Source: an uncultured Eubacteriales bacterium (lineage in GTDB: Bacteria > Bacillota_I > Bacilli_A > RF39 > UBA660). From it: a DNA stretch of 15,519 nucleotides. The DNA lies in NCBI GenBank assembly GCA_900321645.1, contig ONWZ01000016.1, forward strand, positions 1 through 15,519. Reading direction: 5' to 3'. The translations under genes and the position numbers were made by a program. The notes under the pieces are model-generated. The model did not search any database. It was not told the DNA's origin and was given only the letters and a program-made list of their open reading frames with translations. Positions 1 through 5,993 of this stretch are shown one piece after another. Numbering within the stretch: the first letter of the stretch is position 1; the number at the start of each line of letters is the position of its first letter.

Positions 1-32
1 ACTTTTTTTCTTTTTTTGCGAAATTCTGCCAT
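1..32 (-). CDS. rpsR: 30S ribosomal protein bS18 (start only)
   Basis: Only the first ten codons are in the window; they read MAEFRKKRKK, a basic N-terminus like that of bS18. The position directly behind rpsF and ssb is the classical rpsF-ssb-rpsR order of Firmicutes. An in-frame ATG two codons upstream (36-38) sits almost on top of the AGGAGG ribosome binding site. The ATG at 30-32 has a spacing of about 7 bases, so I chose that one. The protein would bind bS6 on the platform of the 30S subunit. The identification rests mainly on gene order, because so little of the protein is visible. Confidence 0.8.
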   Translation of the reverse strand, partial: MAEFRKKRKK

Positions 33-48
33 GTTCATTCCTCCTTTT

Positions 49-510
49 TTAGAAAGGTAAATCATTATCGCTTATTTCTACTTTTTCGCCGAAGCTAGCA
101 AATGGATCGTTGTCAACAGATGTTCCAGCTGGTTCATCAATTGGCATACTGTCAAATGGATTCTCTTCAGACACGTTATTTGTCTTTGGATTATCTCCGA
201 CAGAACCTAAAAATTCTACACTGTTAGCAACAACTTCAGTAACATAAGTCTTTTTACCTTCATTGTTATCGTAGCTTCTTGTTTGAATTCTTCCTTCAAC
301 CGCTACTTGTCTACCTTTAGCAAGGTATTTTGCAACATTTTCTGCTTGTTTATCCCAAACGACAACATTGATAAAATCTGTTTCTGGTTCTCTTCCAGCT
401 CCAGTACGTCTACCAACAGCGACATTGATTTGACATACGGCCATACCACTAGTTGTGTGTCTTAATTCGGGATCTCTTGATAATCTACCGATTAAAAATA
501 CTCTATTCAT
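49..510 (-). CDS. ssb: Single-stranded DNA-binding protein
   Basis: The 153-residue protein starts MNRVFLIGRLSRDPELR, the hallmark of bacterial SSB. Its OB-fold covers about residues 1-103, with the usual FINVVVW and AVEGRIQTRSY strands. A Pro/Asn/Asp-rich flexible linker follows (about 104-145). The protein ends in the acidic tip DNDLPF, which in this family docks recombination and repair partners. It coats single-stranded DNA during replication and repair, normally as a tetramer. The start has a GGAGG ribosome binding site just upstream. The gene lies 8 bases after rpsF and 16 bases before rpsR, so the three are co-transcribed from the promoter at 868-896. Length is slightly short but normal for low-GC Gram-positives. 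Nothing looks broken. Confidence 0.97.
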   Translation of the reverse strand: MNRVFLIGRLSRDPELRHTTSGMAVCQINVAVGRRTGAGREPETDFINVVVWDKQAENVAKYLAKGRQVAVEGRIQTRSYDNNEGKKTYVTEVVANSVEFLGSVGDNPKTNNVSEENPFDSMPIDEPAGTSVDNDPFASFGEKVEISDNDLPF

Positions 511-518
511 TTTTCCTC

Positions 519-809
519 CTACTTCTCAATGTTTAGAACTAAATGTCTAACAATATTTTCATCAATTGATGCAATACGGTCAAATTCCTTAACAGCTGCA
601 TCAGTATTTGAGTCAATATTGTATAAGTAGTAGAAACCAGACTTGAATCCTTTAATTTCATATGCAAATTCTTTTTGTCCTAATTCTTTAGATAAAGTAA
701 TAACGGCCTTATTATCAGTAAGTGTTTTTTCTAATTTCTTAACAGTGTCCTTAAGTGCCTTTTCTTCTAAATCAGGTTTTACTATGAACATAATTTCATA
801 TTTTCTCAT
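519..809 (-). CDS. rpsF: 30S ribosomal protein bS6
   Basis: The 96-residue protein starts MRKYEIMFIVKPDLEE and contains the typical bS6 segment around FAYEIKGFKSGFYYLYNI. Length matches the family (about 95-100 residues). It is a small alpha/beta protein that pairs with bS18 on the central domain of 16S rRNA. It is the first gene of the rpsF-ssb-rpsR operon, with an AGGAGG site 6-8 bases before the ATG and a clear promoter about 60 bases upstream. The leader can fold so that this ribosome binding site is paired (see 810-861). In many bacteria the S6:S18 complex represses this operon through its leader. The stop codon is TAG. Confidence 0.97.
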   Translation of the reverse strand: MRKYEIMFIVKPDLEEKALKDTVKKLEKTLTDNKAVITLSKELGQKEFAYEIKGFKSGFYYLYNIDSNTDAAVKEFDRIASIDENIVRHLVLNIEK

Positions 810-861
810 AATACACCTCCTTATGGTCTAATGCCCTTTTCAGGGAAGGAGCTTTCGCTCA
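810..861 (-). promoter_or_regulatory. rpsF leader with two competing folds, possible S6:S18 control element
   Basis: Read in the direction of rpsF, the leader holds a GAGC-GAAA-GCTC hairpin (849-860). Next comes CTCCTT (846-851), a CCCT-GAAA-AGGG hairpin (834-845), an 11-base single-stranded stretch (823-833) and AAGGAG (817-822). AAGGAG is the ribosome binding site of rpsF and is fully complementary to the CTCCTT. Pairing it would stack on the inner hairpin, leave the 11 bases as a bulge and hide the binding site. CTC of that anti-binding-site segment is shared with the first hairpin, so the two folds exclude each other. S6:S18-binding leaders are known in front of rpsF in many bacteria. I do not see the CCG bulge motif I associate with them, so assignment to that family is an inference. 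Confidence 0.5.
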
Positions 862-867
862 GCAAGT

Positions 868-896
868 ATTATAGCAAATAATATTTTTTTAGTAAA
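868..896 (-). promoter_or_regulatory. Promoter of rpsF-ssb-rpsR
   Basis: A perfect TATAAT (868-873) is preceded by TGC, an extended -10. Seventeen bases upstream is TTTACT (891-896), which fits four of six -35 positions. The predicted transcript starts near 861, about 50 bases before the rpsF start codon. Confidence 0.8.
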
Positions 897-926
897 GCAA
901 TTTTGATAAATTTTATGTAATTACAT

Positions 927-950
927 CAAAAAAAGACTATTACTAGTCTT
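927..950 (-). terminator. Intrinsic terminator of the zinc-ribbon membrane protein gene
   Basis: A 7-bp stem, AAGACTA/TAGTCTT with a 4-base loop (933-950), is followed by seven T on the minus strand. The stem overlaps the stop codon of the gene at 949-1500. It also isolates that gene from the rpsF promoter just downstream. Confidence 0.8.
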
Positions 951-1500
951 AATTTGTTTTTTGAGTGCCACAATTTGGGCAAAATGCTGTACCTTCAGGT
1001 AATGCTGTTCCACAATTACTGCAATAACTTGTCGCTTGGGTTGGGGTTGTAGATTGAGTTGGCATTGGTTGTGGTGCTACATCACTATTTTCTTTCTTAG
1101 GAACACCTAAGTAAGTACTTGAATCAAATGCTAGAACACCCATAAAGATTAGACCTAAGAAGATAAGTCCAACAGCAAAACCGCCAGATTTTCCAAATGC
1201 TTTAGCTAATTTTACATAAGTCATAATAATAATTACAAAAACTGCGATAGAACCAACAATTGGAATAATTGCTAAAAACATTAATAGAAAATACCATCCG
1301 TTACCCCATGTGATTTCGAATAATGTATATAGATTTAGAAATGGAACAATTGCTTTCCATCCTGGTTTACCGGCTTTTTCGAATACTTTCCACATGCAAA
1401 CAATCGCAAATACTGAAATGGCTAACATTAAGATCCAGTATGATGCTGGTAAACTGCTTAAATCTCCTTCATTATACGAATAGCTATAATCGTAACTCAT
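949..1500 (-). CDS. Membrane protein with C-terminal zinc ribbon (DUF5684-like)
   Basis: The 183-residue protein has about four hydrophobic segments: roughly 20-40, 66-88 (possibly two close helices) and 105-125. Between the first two is the stretch VFEKAGKPGWKAIVPFLN. That stretch and the later LAKAFGKSGGFAVGL are typical of the DUF5684 family of small membrane proteins of unknown role. A Thr/Gln/Pro-rich linker leads to a C-terminal zinc ribbon with two CxxC pairs (CSNC and CPNC, about residues 158-177), probably cytoplasmic. It has its own promoter at 1523-1551, an AGGAG site and a terminator overlapping the stop, so it is a single-gene unit. Function is unknown; the ribbon suggests a binding or scaffolding role, but that is a guess. 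Confidence 0.8.
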   Translation of the reverse strand: MSYDYSYSYNEGDLSSLPASYWILMLAISVFAIVCMWKVFEKAGKPGWKAIVPFLNLYTLFEITWGNGWYFLLMFLAIIPIVGSIAVFVIIIMTYVKLAKAFGKSGGFAVGLIFLGLIFMGVLAFDSSTYLGVPKKENSDVAPQPMPTQSTTPTQATSYCSNCGTALPEGTAFCPNCGTQKTN

Positions 1501-1522
1501 TACTTCACTACTCCTTTATTTT

Positions 1523-1551
1523 ATAATAAAAGAATTTTATTCATTAGTCAA
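1523..1551 (-). promoter_or_regulatory. Promoter of the zinc-ribbon membrane protein gene
   Basis: TTGACT (1546-1551) and TATTAT (1523-1528) are separated by 17 bases, each one base from consensus. The -35 box lies just beyond the stop codon of the SpoVIF-like gene, and no terminator is visible between the two genes. Confidence 0.7.
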
Positions 1552-1556
1552 TAAGT

Positions 1557-1799
1557 TTAGAAATATTTATCGACATTTGTCGGTACTTCATCATTTAAAA
1601 CGGTGCTAATTATCTTATCTTCTTGCTCTTTAGTAACTGACTTCCCAGTAATTTCTGACAAAGTGTTAATTACTTCTTTTAAGGTCGCTTCATCTTTCAT
1701 ATTCCCATTTTGAAGTTTTTTAGCTAATCCTAAAATAGTCTCTTTATCAACATTGGTTTTATTTTCTACTTTTTTAAAAAAATTATCGGTTAATCCCAT
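1557..1799 (-). CDS. SpoVIF-like (stage VI sporulation protein F) small protein
   Basis: The 80-residue protein reads DNFFKKVENKTNVDKETILGLAKKLQNGNMKDEATLKEV in two consecutive parts and continues with an ITGKSVTKEQEDKI segment. This is the pattern I recognise for the SpoVIF/YjcC family, a small cytosolic protein needed late in Bacillus spore formation (GerR-dependent spore coat gene expression). Length agrees with the family (about 80-90). The ribosome binding site AGGGGG lies 6 bases before the ATG. A TATAAT at 1817-1822 (reading CATATAATA) could be a -10 box but has no good -35. It lies between housekeeping genes and not with other sporulation genes, so whether the host forms spores is open. 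The family call is by remembered pattern, not by search. Confidence 0.7.
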   Translation of the reverse strand: MGLTDNFFKKVENKTNVDKETILGLAKKLQNGNMKDEATLKEVINTLSEITGKSVTKEQEDKIISTVLNDEVPTNVDKYF

Positions 1800-1828
1800 A
1801 ATACCCCCTATATTTTATTATATGAAAT

Positions 1829-1854
1829 AAAAAAGTTAGCATTCCTGCTAACTA
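1829..1854 (-). terminator. Terminator of the engB-der-zincin operon
   Basis: A 7-bp stem, GTTAGCA/TGCTAAC with a 4-base loop (1835-1852), is followed by six T on the minus strand. It overlaps the TAG stop of the last gene in the operon. Confidence 0.8.
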
Positions 1855-2397
1855 TTTATGATGCATTTTATTTTTCCATTCTTCGAAATGATATTTTTTC
1901 CCAAGTTTGGCAATTAATCTAATTGTTTCTTGGGGATTATTATGGTATTGCTTTAATAATTCTTCACGGATCTTTAAGCCAAATTGATATTGTTTTTCAC
2001 TTTCTTCCATAATTATTTTATCCAAGTATTCAGAATATTTTTGTAATCTTTCACTTGAATTCTCTAAAGTGTATACTTTTTCATAAAATAATGGTAAGGC
2101 TTCAATCGTAATATCTTTTTTAAACTTTTTACCAATTTTTTGATAATTCTCATAACCATGCGTTAATTCATGAATGCTTATCAACATTGTCTCTTCACTA
2201 TTAACATATGGAAGATTTAATTTTAATCCTGTAAGTTTACCATTTTTATCCAAAATATAGAAGCAACCAACAAAACACCTTTGATCAGGGTCATCATAGT
2301 CAATCATTGTTGATTGCTCTGTTAGATATTTGAACATTTCTTCATCATACATATTATGCTTTTTGAAAAAATCTATTAATTTAGGGTGCAAAGTCAT
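1852..2397 (-). CDS. Small HExxH zinc-metalloprotease-like protein
   Basis: The 181-residue protein has one clear motif, HELTH (residues 76-80), in the form HExxH typical of zincins. Glu99 follows in IEALPLFYE, 19 residues after the second His, a spacing suitable for a third zinc ligand as in gluzincins. Before the motif is an extended strand-like part (FVGCFYILD, then a Lys-Gly turn); after it come charged helices. There is no signal peptide or membrane segment, so it is probably cytosolic. The start codon overlaps the stop of der as TAATG, which implies translational coupling. It is the last gene of the engB-der operon. I do not recognise a named family. Location in a ribosome-assembly operon does not by itself give it that role. 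Confidence 0.7.
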   Translation of the reverse strand: MTLHPKLIDFFKKHNMYDEEMFKYLTEQSTMIDYDDPDQRCFVGCFYILDKNGKLTGLKLNLPYVNSEETMLISIHELTHGYENYQKIGKKFKKDITIEALPLFYEKVYTLENSSERLQKYSEYLDKIIMEESEKQYQFGLKIREELLKQYHNNPQETIRLIAKLGKKYHFEEWKNKMHHK

Positions 2398-3704
2398 TAC
2401 TCTTCTCCCCTATTCTTAAACTCAATTTGGATAGGAGTTCCTTCTAAATCAAAAGATTCTCTAATTTTATTTTCTAAGTATCTTTCATATGAAAAATGAA
2501 CTAATTTATTGCTATTAACATTAAAAACAAATCTCGGAGGCATTGTTCCCTGTTGATGAACAAAATAAATCTTCAATCTTTTTCCTTTATATGATGGCGG
2601 TTGATTTAAGATAACAGCATCTCTAACAACATCATTTAAAACACTCGTTTTAATTTCTTTTTTAGAATTTTCATATACTTTTTTTATTTCTGGCATTAAG
2701 GTATGAATTCTTTTCTTGGTCATAGCTGATAAGAAAACAATTGGAACATATGATAAGAATTGGAATTCGTTACGCATTAATTTAGTATATTCAGCGATAC
2801 TTTTATCTTTCATCGTATCCCATTTGTTTACTACCAAAACCATTGGTTTTCCAGCTTCGAGAGCATAACTAGCAATATGTTTATCATGTTCAATAATACC
2901 CTCTTCAGCATTGATAACAATGACACAAACATTACTTCTTTCAATTGCTTTCATCGCTCTAATGACACTATATTTTTCAATATTTTCATAGATTTTGCCG
3001 CTTTTTCTAATACCAGCGGTATCAATAATGGTATATTCTTCTTTATCATAGGTGAAGTTCGTATCAACGGCATCTCTTGTCGTGCCAGCAATGTTCGATA
3101 CGATTACTTTTTCTTCACCAGTAATAGCATTTACTAAGCTACTCTTTCCGACATTTGGTCTACCGATAACACAGAATTTTATTCTATTGTCATCTACTTC
3201 TTTTTCATAGGGCTTAAAATCTCTCGTTATTTCATCTAGAAGGATAGATATTCCTAAGTTGTGTTCACCACTGATAGGGATAATATTATCAAAACCTAGT
3301 TCATAAAAACCATATATCTCATCTTTACGTTTTTCATTATCAATTTTATTGACCGCAAGAATGATCTTTTTATTGCTTTTCTTTAACATATCACGAATAA
3401 CAAAATCGTTTTGATTTAATTCTTCTTTGCCATCGACAATAAAAACAATAACATCGGCTTCATCGATGGCTAATGTAGCTTGAACGATTATTTCTTTATT
3501 AAAATCATCATTGCCAACATCGATACCACCAGTATCGATTAGGTGAAATTTATAGTTATTATATGTAACGTCACCATAAATACGATCTCTCGTAACACCT
3601 GGGGTATCCTCAATTATTGAGATTTTTTTACCAACCAAACGATTAAAGACAGTTGATTTACCAACATTAGGACGTCCTACTAAGGCTACTGTAGGCATTT
3701 TCAT
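2397..3704 (-). CDS. der: Ribosome biogenesis GTPase Der (EngA)
   Basis: The 435-residue protein has two tandem GTPase domains and a C-terminal KH-like domain, the architecture unique to Der. The first domain has GRPNVGKS (10-17), PGVTRD (35-40), DTGG (57-60) and NKID (119-122). The second has GRPNVGKS (181-188), AGTTRD (206-211), DTAG (228-231) and NKWD (293-296). The KH-like part, about 350-435, includes PPRFVFNVN. Der acts in late maturation of the 50S subunit. The start ATG has AAGGAGG 7 bases upstream; a second ATG two codons later is worse placed. It sits 12 bases behind engB and overlaps the next gene by one base. Length is normal. Confidence 0.97.
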   Translation of the reverse strand: MKMPTVALVGRPNVGKSTVFNRLVGKKISIIEDTPGVTRDRIYGDVTYNNYKFHLIDTGGIDVGNDDFNKEIIVQATLAIDEADVIVFIVDGKEELNQNDFVIRDMLKKSNKKIILAVNKIDNEKRKDEIYGFYELGFDNIIPISGEHNLGISILLDEITRDFKPYEKEVDDNRIKFCVIGRPNVGKSSLVNAITGEEKVIVSNIAGTTRDAVDTNFTYDKEEYTIIDTAGIRKSGKIYENIEKYSVIRAMKAIERSNVCVIVINAEEGIIEHDKHIASYALEAGKPMVLVVNKWDTMKDKSIAEYTKLMRNEFQFLSYVPIVFLSAMTKKRIHTLMPEIKKVYENSKKEIKTSVLNDVVRDAVILNQPPSYKGKRLKIYFVHQQGTMPPRFVFNVNSNKLVHFSYERYLENKIRESFDLEGTPIQIEFKNRGEE

Positions 3705-3716
3705 AATATTACCTCC

Positions 3717-4304
3717 TTACTTTATTTCTAAGGTTTCAATTAATTTTTCATATACTTCTTGACGACCCATTTTAGTAACACTGGAGAAAAGAATTAAATC
3801 TTTCTTCTCTACTCCCAAAGTCTTACTAATTATGTTCATCTGTTTTTCATGGCTATTTCTTGATACTTTATCGACTTTGGTACATACGATAGATAACGGA
3901 ATATTATAATGTTTTAAATAGTTATACATCATAACATCATCATCGGTTGGCTTATGTCTAAAGTCAATTAGTAAAAAGACCATTTTTAAGTTATCTCTTT
4001 TTTCAAGATAGCTTTCCATAATTAAACCAAATTTATTCTTTAATTCACGATTTACTCTAGCATAGCCATAGCCTGGGGCATCTACCAAGTAAAAGAAATC
4101 ATTAATTAAATAGAAATTTAAGGTTTGTGTTTTACCAGGACTAGCTGAAGTTCTCGCAAAATTCTTTCTGTTTATTAAAGAATTAATAAAACTACTCTTC
4201 CCAACATTAGAACGTCCTACCAAAAGATACTCTTCTTTATTATCTTCTGGAAATTGACTTTCCCTGACAGCTGAAATAGTTAATTTAACATCTAAAATTT
4301 TCAC
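3717..4304 (-). CDS. engB: Ribosome biogenesis GTP-binding protein EngB (YsxC/YihA)
   Basis: This is a 195-residue single-domain GTPase with GRSNVGKSS (30-38), the family signature SPGKTQTLNFY, DAPGYGYA as G3 and CTKVD as G4. EngB helps assemble the 50S subunit and is essential in Bacillus. I chose the GTG at 4302-4304. It gives the N-terminus MKILDVKLTISAV, which matches relatives, and has GGTGAT four bases upstream. An in-frame ATG at 4314-4316 would add four residues but lies only 4 bases after the TATAAT box, where transcription would not yet have begun. It is the first gene of an operon with der, another 50S-assembly GTPase. Confidence 0.95.
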   Translation of the reverse strand: MKILDVKLTISAVRESQFPEDNKEEYLLVGRSNVGKSSFINSLINRKNFARTSASPGKTQTLNFYLINDFFYLVDAPGYGYARVNRELKNKFGLIMESYLEKRDNLKMVFLLIDFRHKPTDDDVMMYNYLKHYNIPLSIVCTKVDKVSRNSHEKQMNIISKTLGVEKKDLILFSSVTKMGRQEVYEKLIETLEIK

Positions 4305-4320
4305 ACAAATCACCATTTAA

Positions 4321-4349
4321 ATTATAGCAAATAATTTAAATTTAAGCAA
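4321..4349 (-). promoter_or_regulatory. Promoter of engB-der operon
   Basis: A perfect TATAAT (4321-4326) is preceded by TGC, with a weak TTGCTT -35 (4344-4349) at a 17-base spacing. The 15 bases ATTATTTGCTATAAT are identical to those at the rpsF promoter. The leader is very short, about 10 bases before the GTG start. Confidence 0.75.
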
Positions 4350-4363
4350 ATATGTGTTAAAAT
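4335..4363 (+). promoter_or_regulatory. Possible promoter of the radical SAM gene
   Basis: TAAAAT (4358-4363), with TG nearby, and TTTAAA (4335-4340) are spaced 17 bases apart. Both boxes are weak. It would overlap the divergent engB promoter, and the transcript would begin only about 9 bases before the chosen start codon. Confidence 0.4.
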
Positions 4364-4378
4364 GTTTACGTGATGTTT

Positions 4379-5269
4379 ATGAATGATTTATTAAACAAAT
4401 GTACGCTGTGTCCTAAGAATTGTATGGTTAATAGGAATAATAAAGAAATTGGTTTTTGTAGGGCAGGTAACAAAATTAAAATAGCTAAAGCCTATCTTCA
4501 TATATGGGAGGAGCCACCAATTACAGGTAAAAAGGGATCAGGGACTATCTTTTTTAGTAATTGTAATTTGCGGTGCTTATATTGTCAAAATTATTACATT
4601 AGTGAAGAAGGTAATGGAGTAGAGATAACTACCGAAAGATTTGCTGATATTTGCTTAGATCTTCAAGAAAAAGGGGCTACCAATATCAATTTAGTAACAC
4701 CTACACATTATTTACCACTTATTATTGATGGCTTGAAATTGGCTAAAGATAGAGGATTGTGTATACCAATTGTATATAATTCGAGTGGTTATGAAAAGAA
4801 GGAAACAATTAAATTATTAGATGGCATTGTTGATGTATATTTACCTGATTTTAAATATTTTAATGATGAATATGCCATAAAATATTCTGATTGTAAAGAT
4901 TATTTCAAATATGCCAGCGAGTCATTAGCTGAAATGGTTAGACAAAAACCGGAATGCATATTTGATAAAGATGGCAATATCACTAGTGGGGTAGTTGTGA
5001 GACATTTACTTATTCCTACTTTAGAAGAAGACTCAAAGAAAATACTTAAATATCTATATGATACATATAAGGATAAAATATATATAAGCATTATGAATCA
5101 ATATACGCCTGTTAGAGTTTGTAAATATGATGAATTAAATGAAAAAGTTGACGATAAAGTATATGAAGAAATAATTGATTATGCTTGGAATTTAGGAATT
5201 AGGCAAGCTTTTATTCAAGAAGGTGGAACACAAGATGAAAGTTTTATTCCAAAATGGGATTTTAAATAA
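4379..5269 (+). CDS. PflX-like radical SAM protein (COG1313 type)
   Basis: The 296-residue protein carries the radical SAM cluster motif CNLRCLYC (Cys62, 66 and 69), which binds a 4Fe-4S cluster and S-adenosylmethionine. It has an additional N-terminal Cys set (Cys8, 11, 15 and 27 in CTLCPKNC and GFC). EEPPITG just before the core and NSSGYEKKETI later are typical of uncharacterised proteins related to pyruvate formate-lyase activating enzyme (PflX group). The substrate is unknown and no glycyl radical enzyme is adjacent. Two earlier in-frame starts exist (GTG 4370, ATG 4373). I prefer ATG 4379 because GTGAT stands four bases before it, the spacing used by neighbours, and because it places the first Cys motif near the N-terminus as expected. 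Convergent with yugP. Confidence 0.8.
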   Translation: MNDLLNKCTLCPKNCMVNRNNKEIGFCRAGNKIKIAKAYLHIWEEPPITGKKGSGTIFFSNCNLRCLYCQNYYISEEGNGVEITTERFADICLDLQEKGATNINLVTPTHYLPLIIDGLKLAKDRGLCIPIVYNSSGYEKKETIKLLDGIVDVYLPDFKYFNDEYAIKYSDCKDYFKYASESLAEMVRQKPECIFDKDGNITSGVVVRHLLIPTLEEDSKKILKYLYDTYKDKIYISIMNQYTPVRVCKYDELNEKVDDKVYEEIIDYAWNLGIRQAFIQEGGTQDESFIPKWDFK

Positions 5270-5297
5270 AAAAAGAAACAAATGTTTCTTTTTTTTA
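5268..5297. terminator. Bidirectional terminator between radical SAM gene and cysS-yugP operon
   Basis: An inverted repeat, AAAGAAACA/TGTTTCTTT (5272-5290), is flanked by a run of A on the left and T on the right. It can end transcription from both sides. The stop codons of both convergent genes lie at its edges. Confidence 0.85.
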
Positions 5298-5993
5298 ACG
5301 ATTGCTCCGTCTAGAACTAACCATTAAAGCCATTCTTAAGATTTGGAATAGGGTAGATAATACTGAAGCCACATATGTAAAGGCAGCAGCTCTTAACATT
5401 TTGGCAGCGCCATTTTGTTCAGTACTATCTAAGATGTGTAATTCATCTAATTCTTTTTTACCACGTCTTGAAGCATCAAATTCAACGGGTAGGGTAACCA
5501 ATTGGAAAACTAACATACTAAGTAGTAAGATTAAACCAATTGTCGCTATTTTTAAGGCTCCAGCAGCTAGACCAATCATAATAACAACATAACCTATTTT
5601 AGTTGAAAAATTAACAACTGGCACTAATTTTGATCTTACACGCATTGGGGCATAACTTTCTTTATCTTGAATGGCATGGCCACATTCGTGGGCGGCAACA
5701 GATACTGAAGCAATACTAGTTCCTTCGAAGATATCAGTTGATAGTCTAACTACCTTTTTAGTTGGATCATAGTGGTCAGTTAAATTACCTGACACCTCAA
5801 CAACATCAACATTTCTTAAATTGTGTTTATCTAGAATTTGTCTAGCAACTTCGCGTCCACTCTTGCGACTAATGGCATCAACTTTTTTATATTTACCATA
5901 ATTTATACTGATGCCCGCTTGTGCAATACCCGTAATTATTAAGCCCAAAATAGGTAATGCATAATATAGAATTGAATAACTCATTTCATTCAT
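5295..5993 (-). CDS. YugP-type membrane zinc metallopeptidase
   Basis: The 232-residue protein has an N-terminal membrane segment (about 8-30) and the zinc site HECGH (102-106). Downstream are two hydrophobic helices (about 133-170), then LPVEFDAS with Glu171 as likely third ligand, and a last hydrophobic stretch (about 203-225). This order is that of the neutral zinc metallopeptidase family to which Bacillus YugP belongs; its physiological substrate is not established. Length matches (about 225-235). The start overlaps the cysS stop as TAATG, and the GAGGTGAT binding site lies within the last cysS codons, so translation is coupled. Another ATG three codons in is possible but unnecessary. Transcription ends at the hairpin 5268-5297. 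Confidence 0.88.
   Translation of the reverse strand: MNEMSYSILYYALPILGLIITGIAQAGISINYGKYKKVDAISRKSGREVARQILDKHNLRNVDVVEVSGNLTDHYDPTKKVVRLSTDIFEGTSIASVSVAAHECGHAIQDKESYAPMRVRSKLVPVVNFSTKIGYVVIMIGLAAGALKIATIGLILLLSMLVFQLVTLPVEFDASRRGKKELDELHILDSTEQNGAAKMLRAAAFTYVASVLSTLFQILRMALMVSSRRSNR

Noticed and set aside
283..465. Plus-strand open frame of 60 codons within ssb
   Set aside because: It is antisense to the well-supported ssb and has no ribosome binding site.
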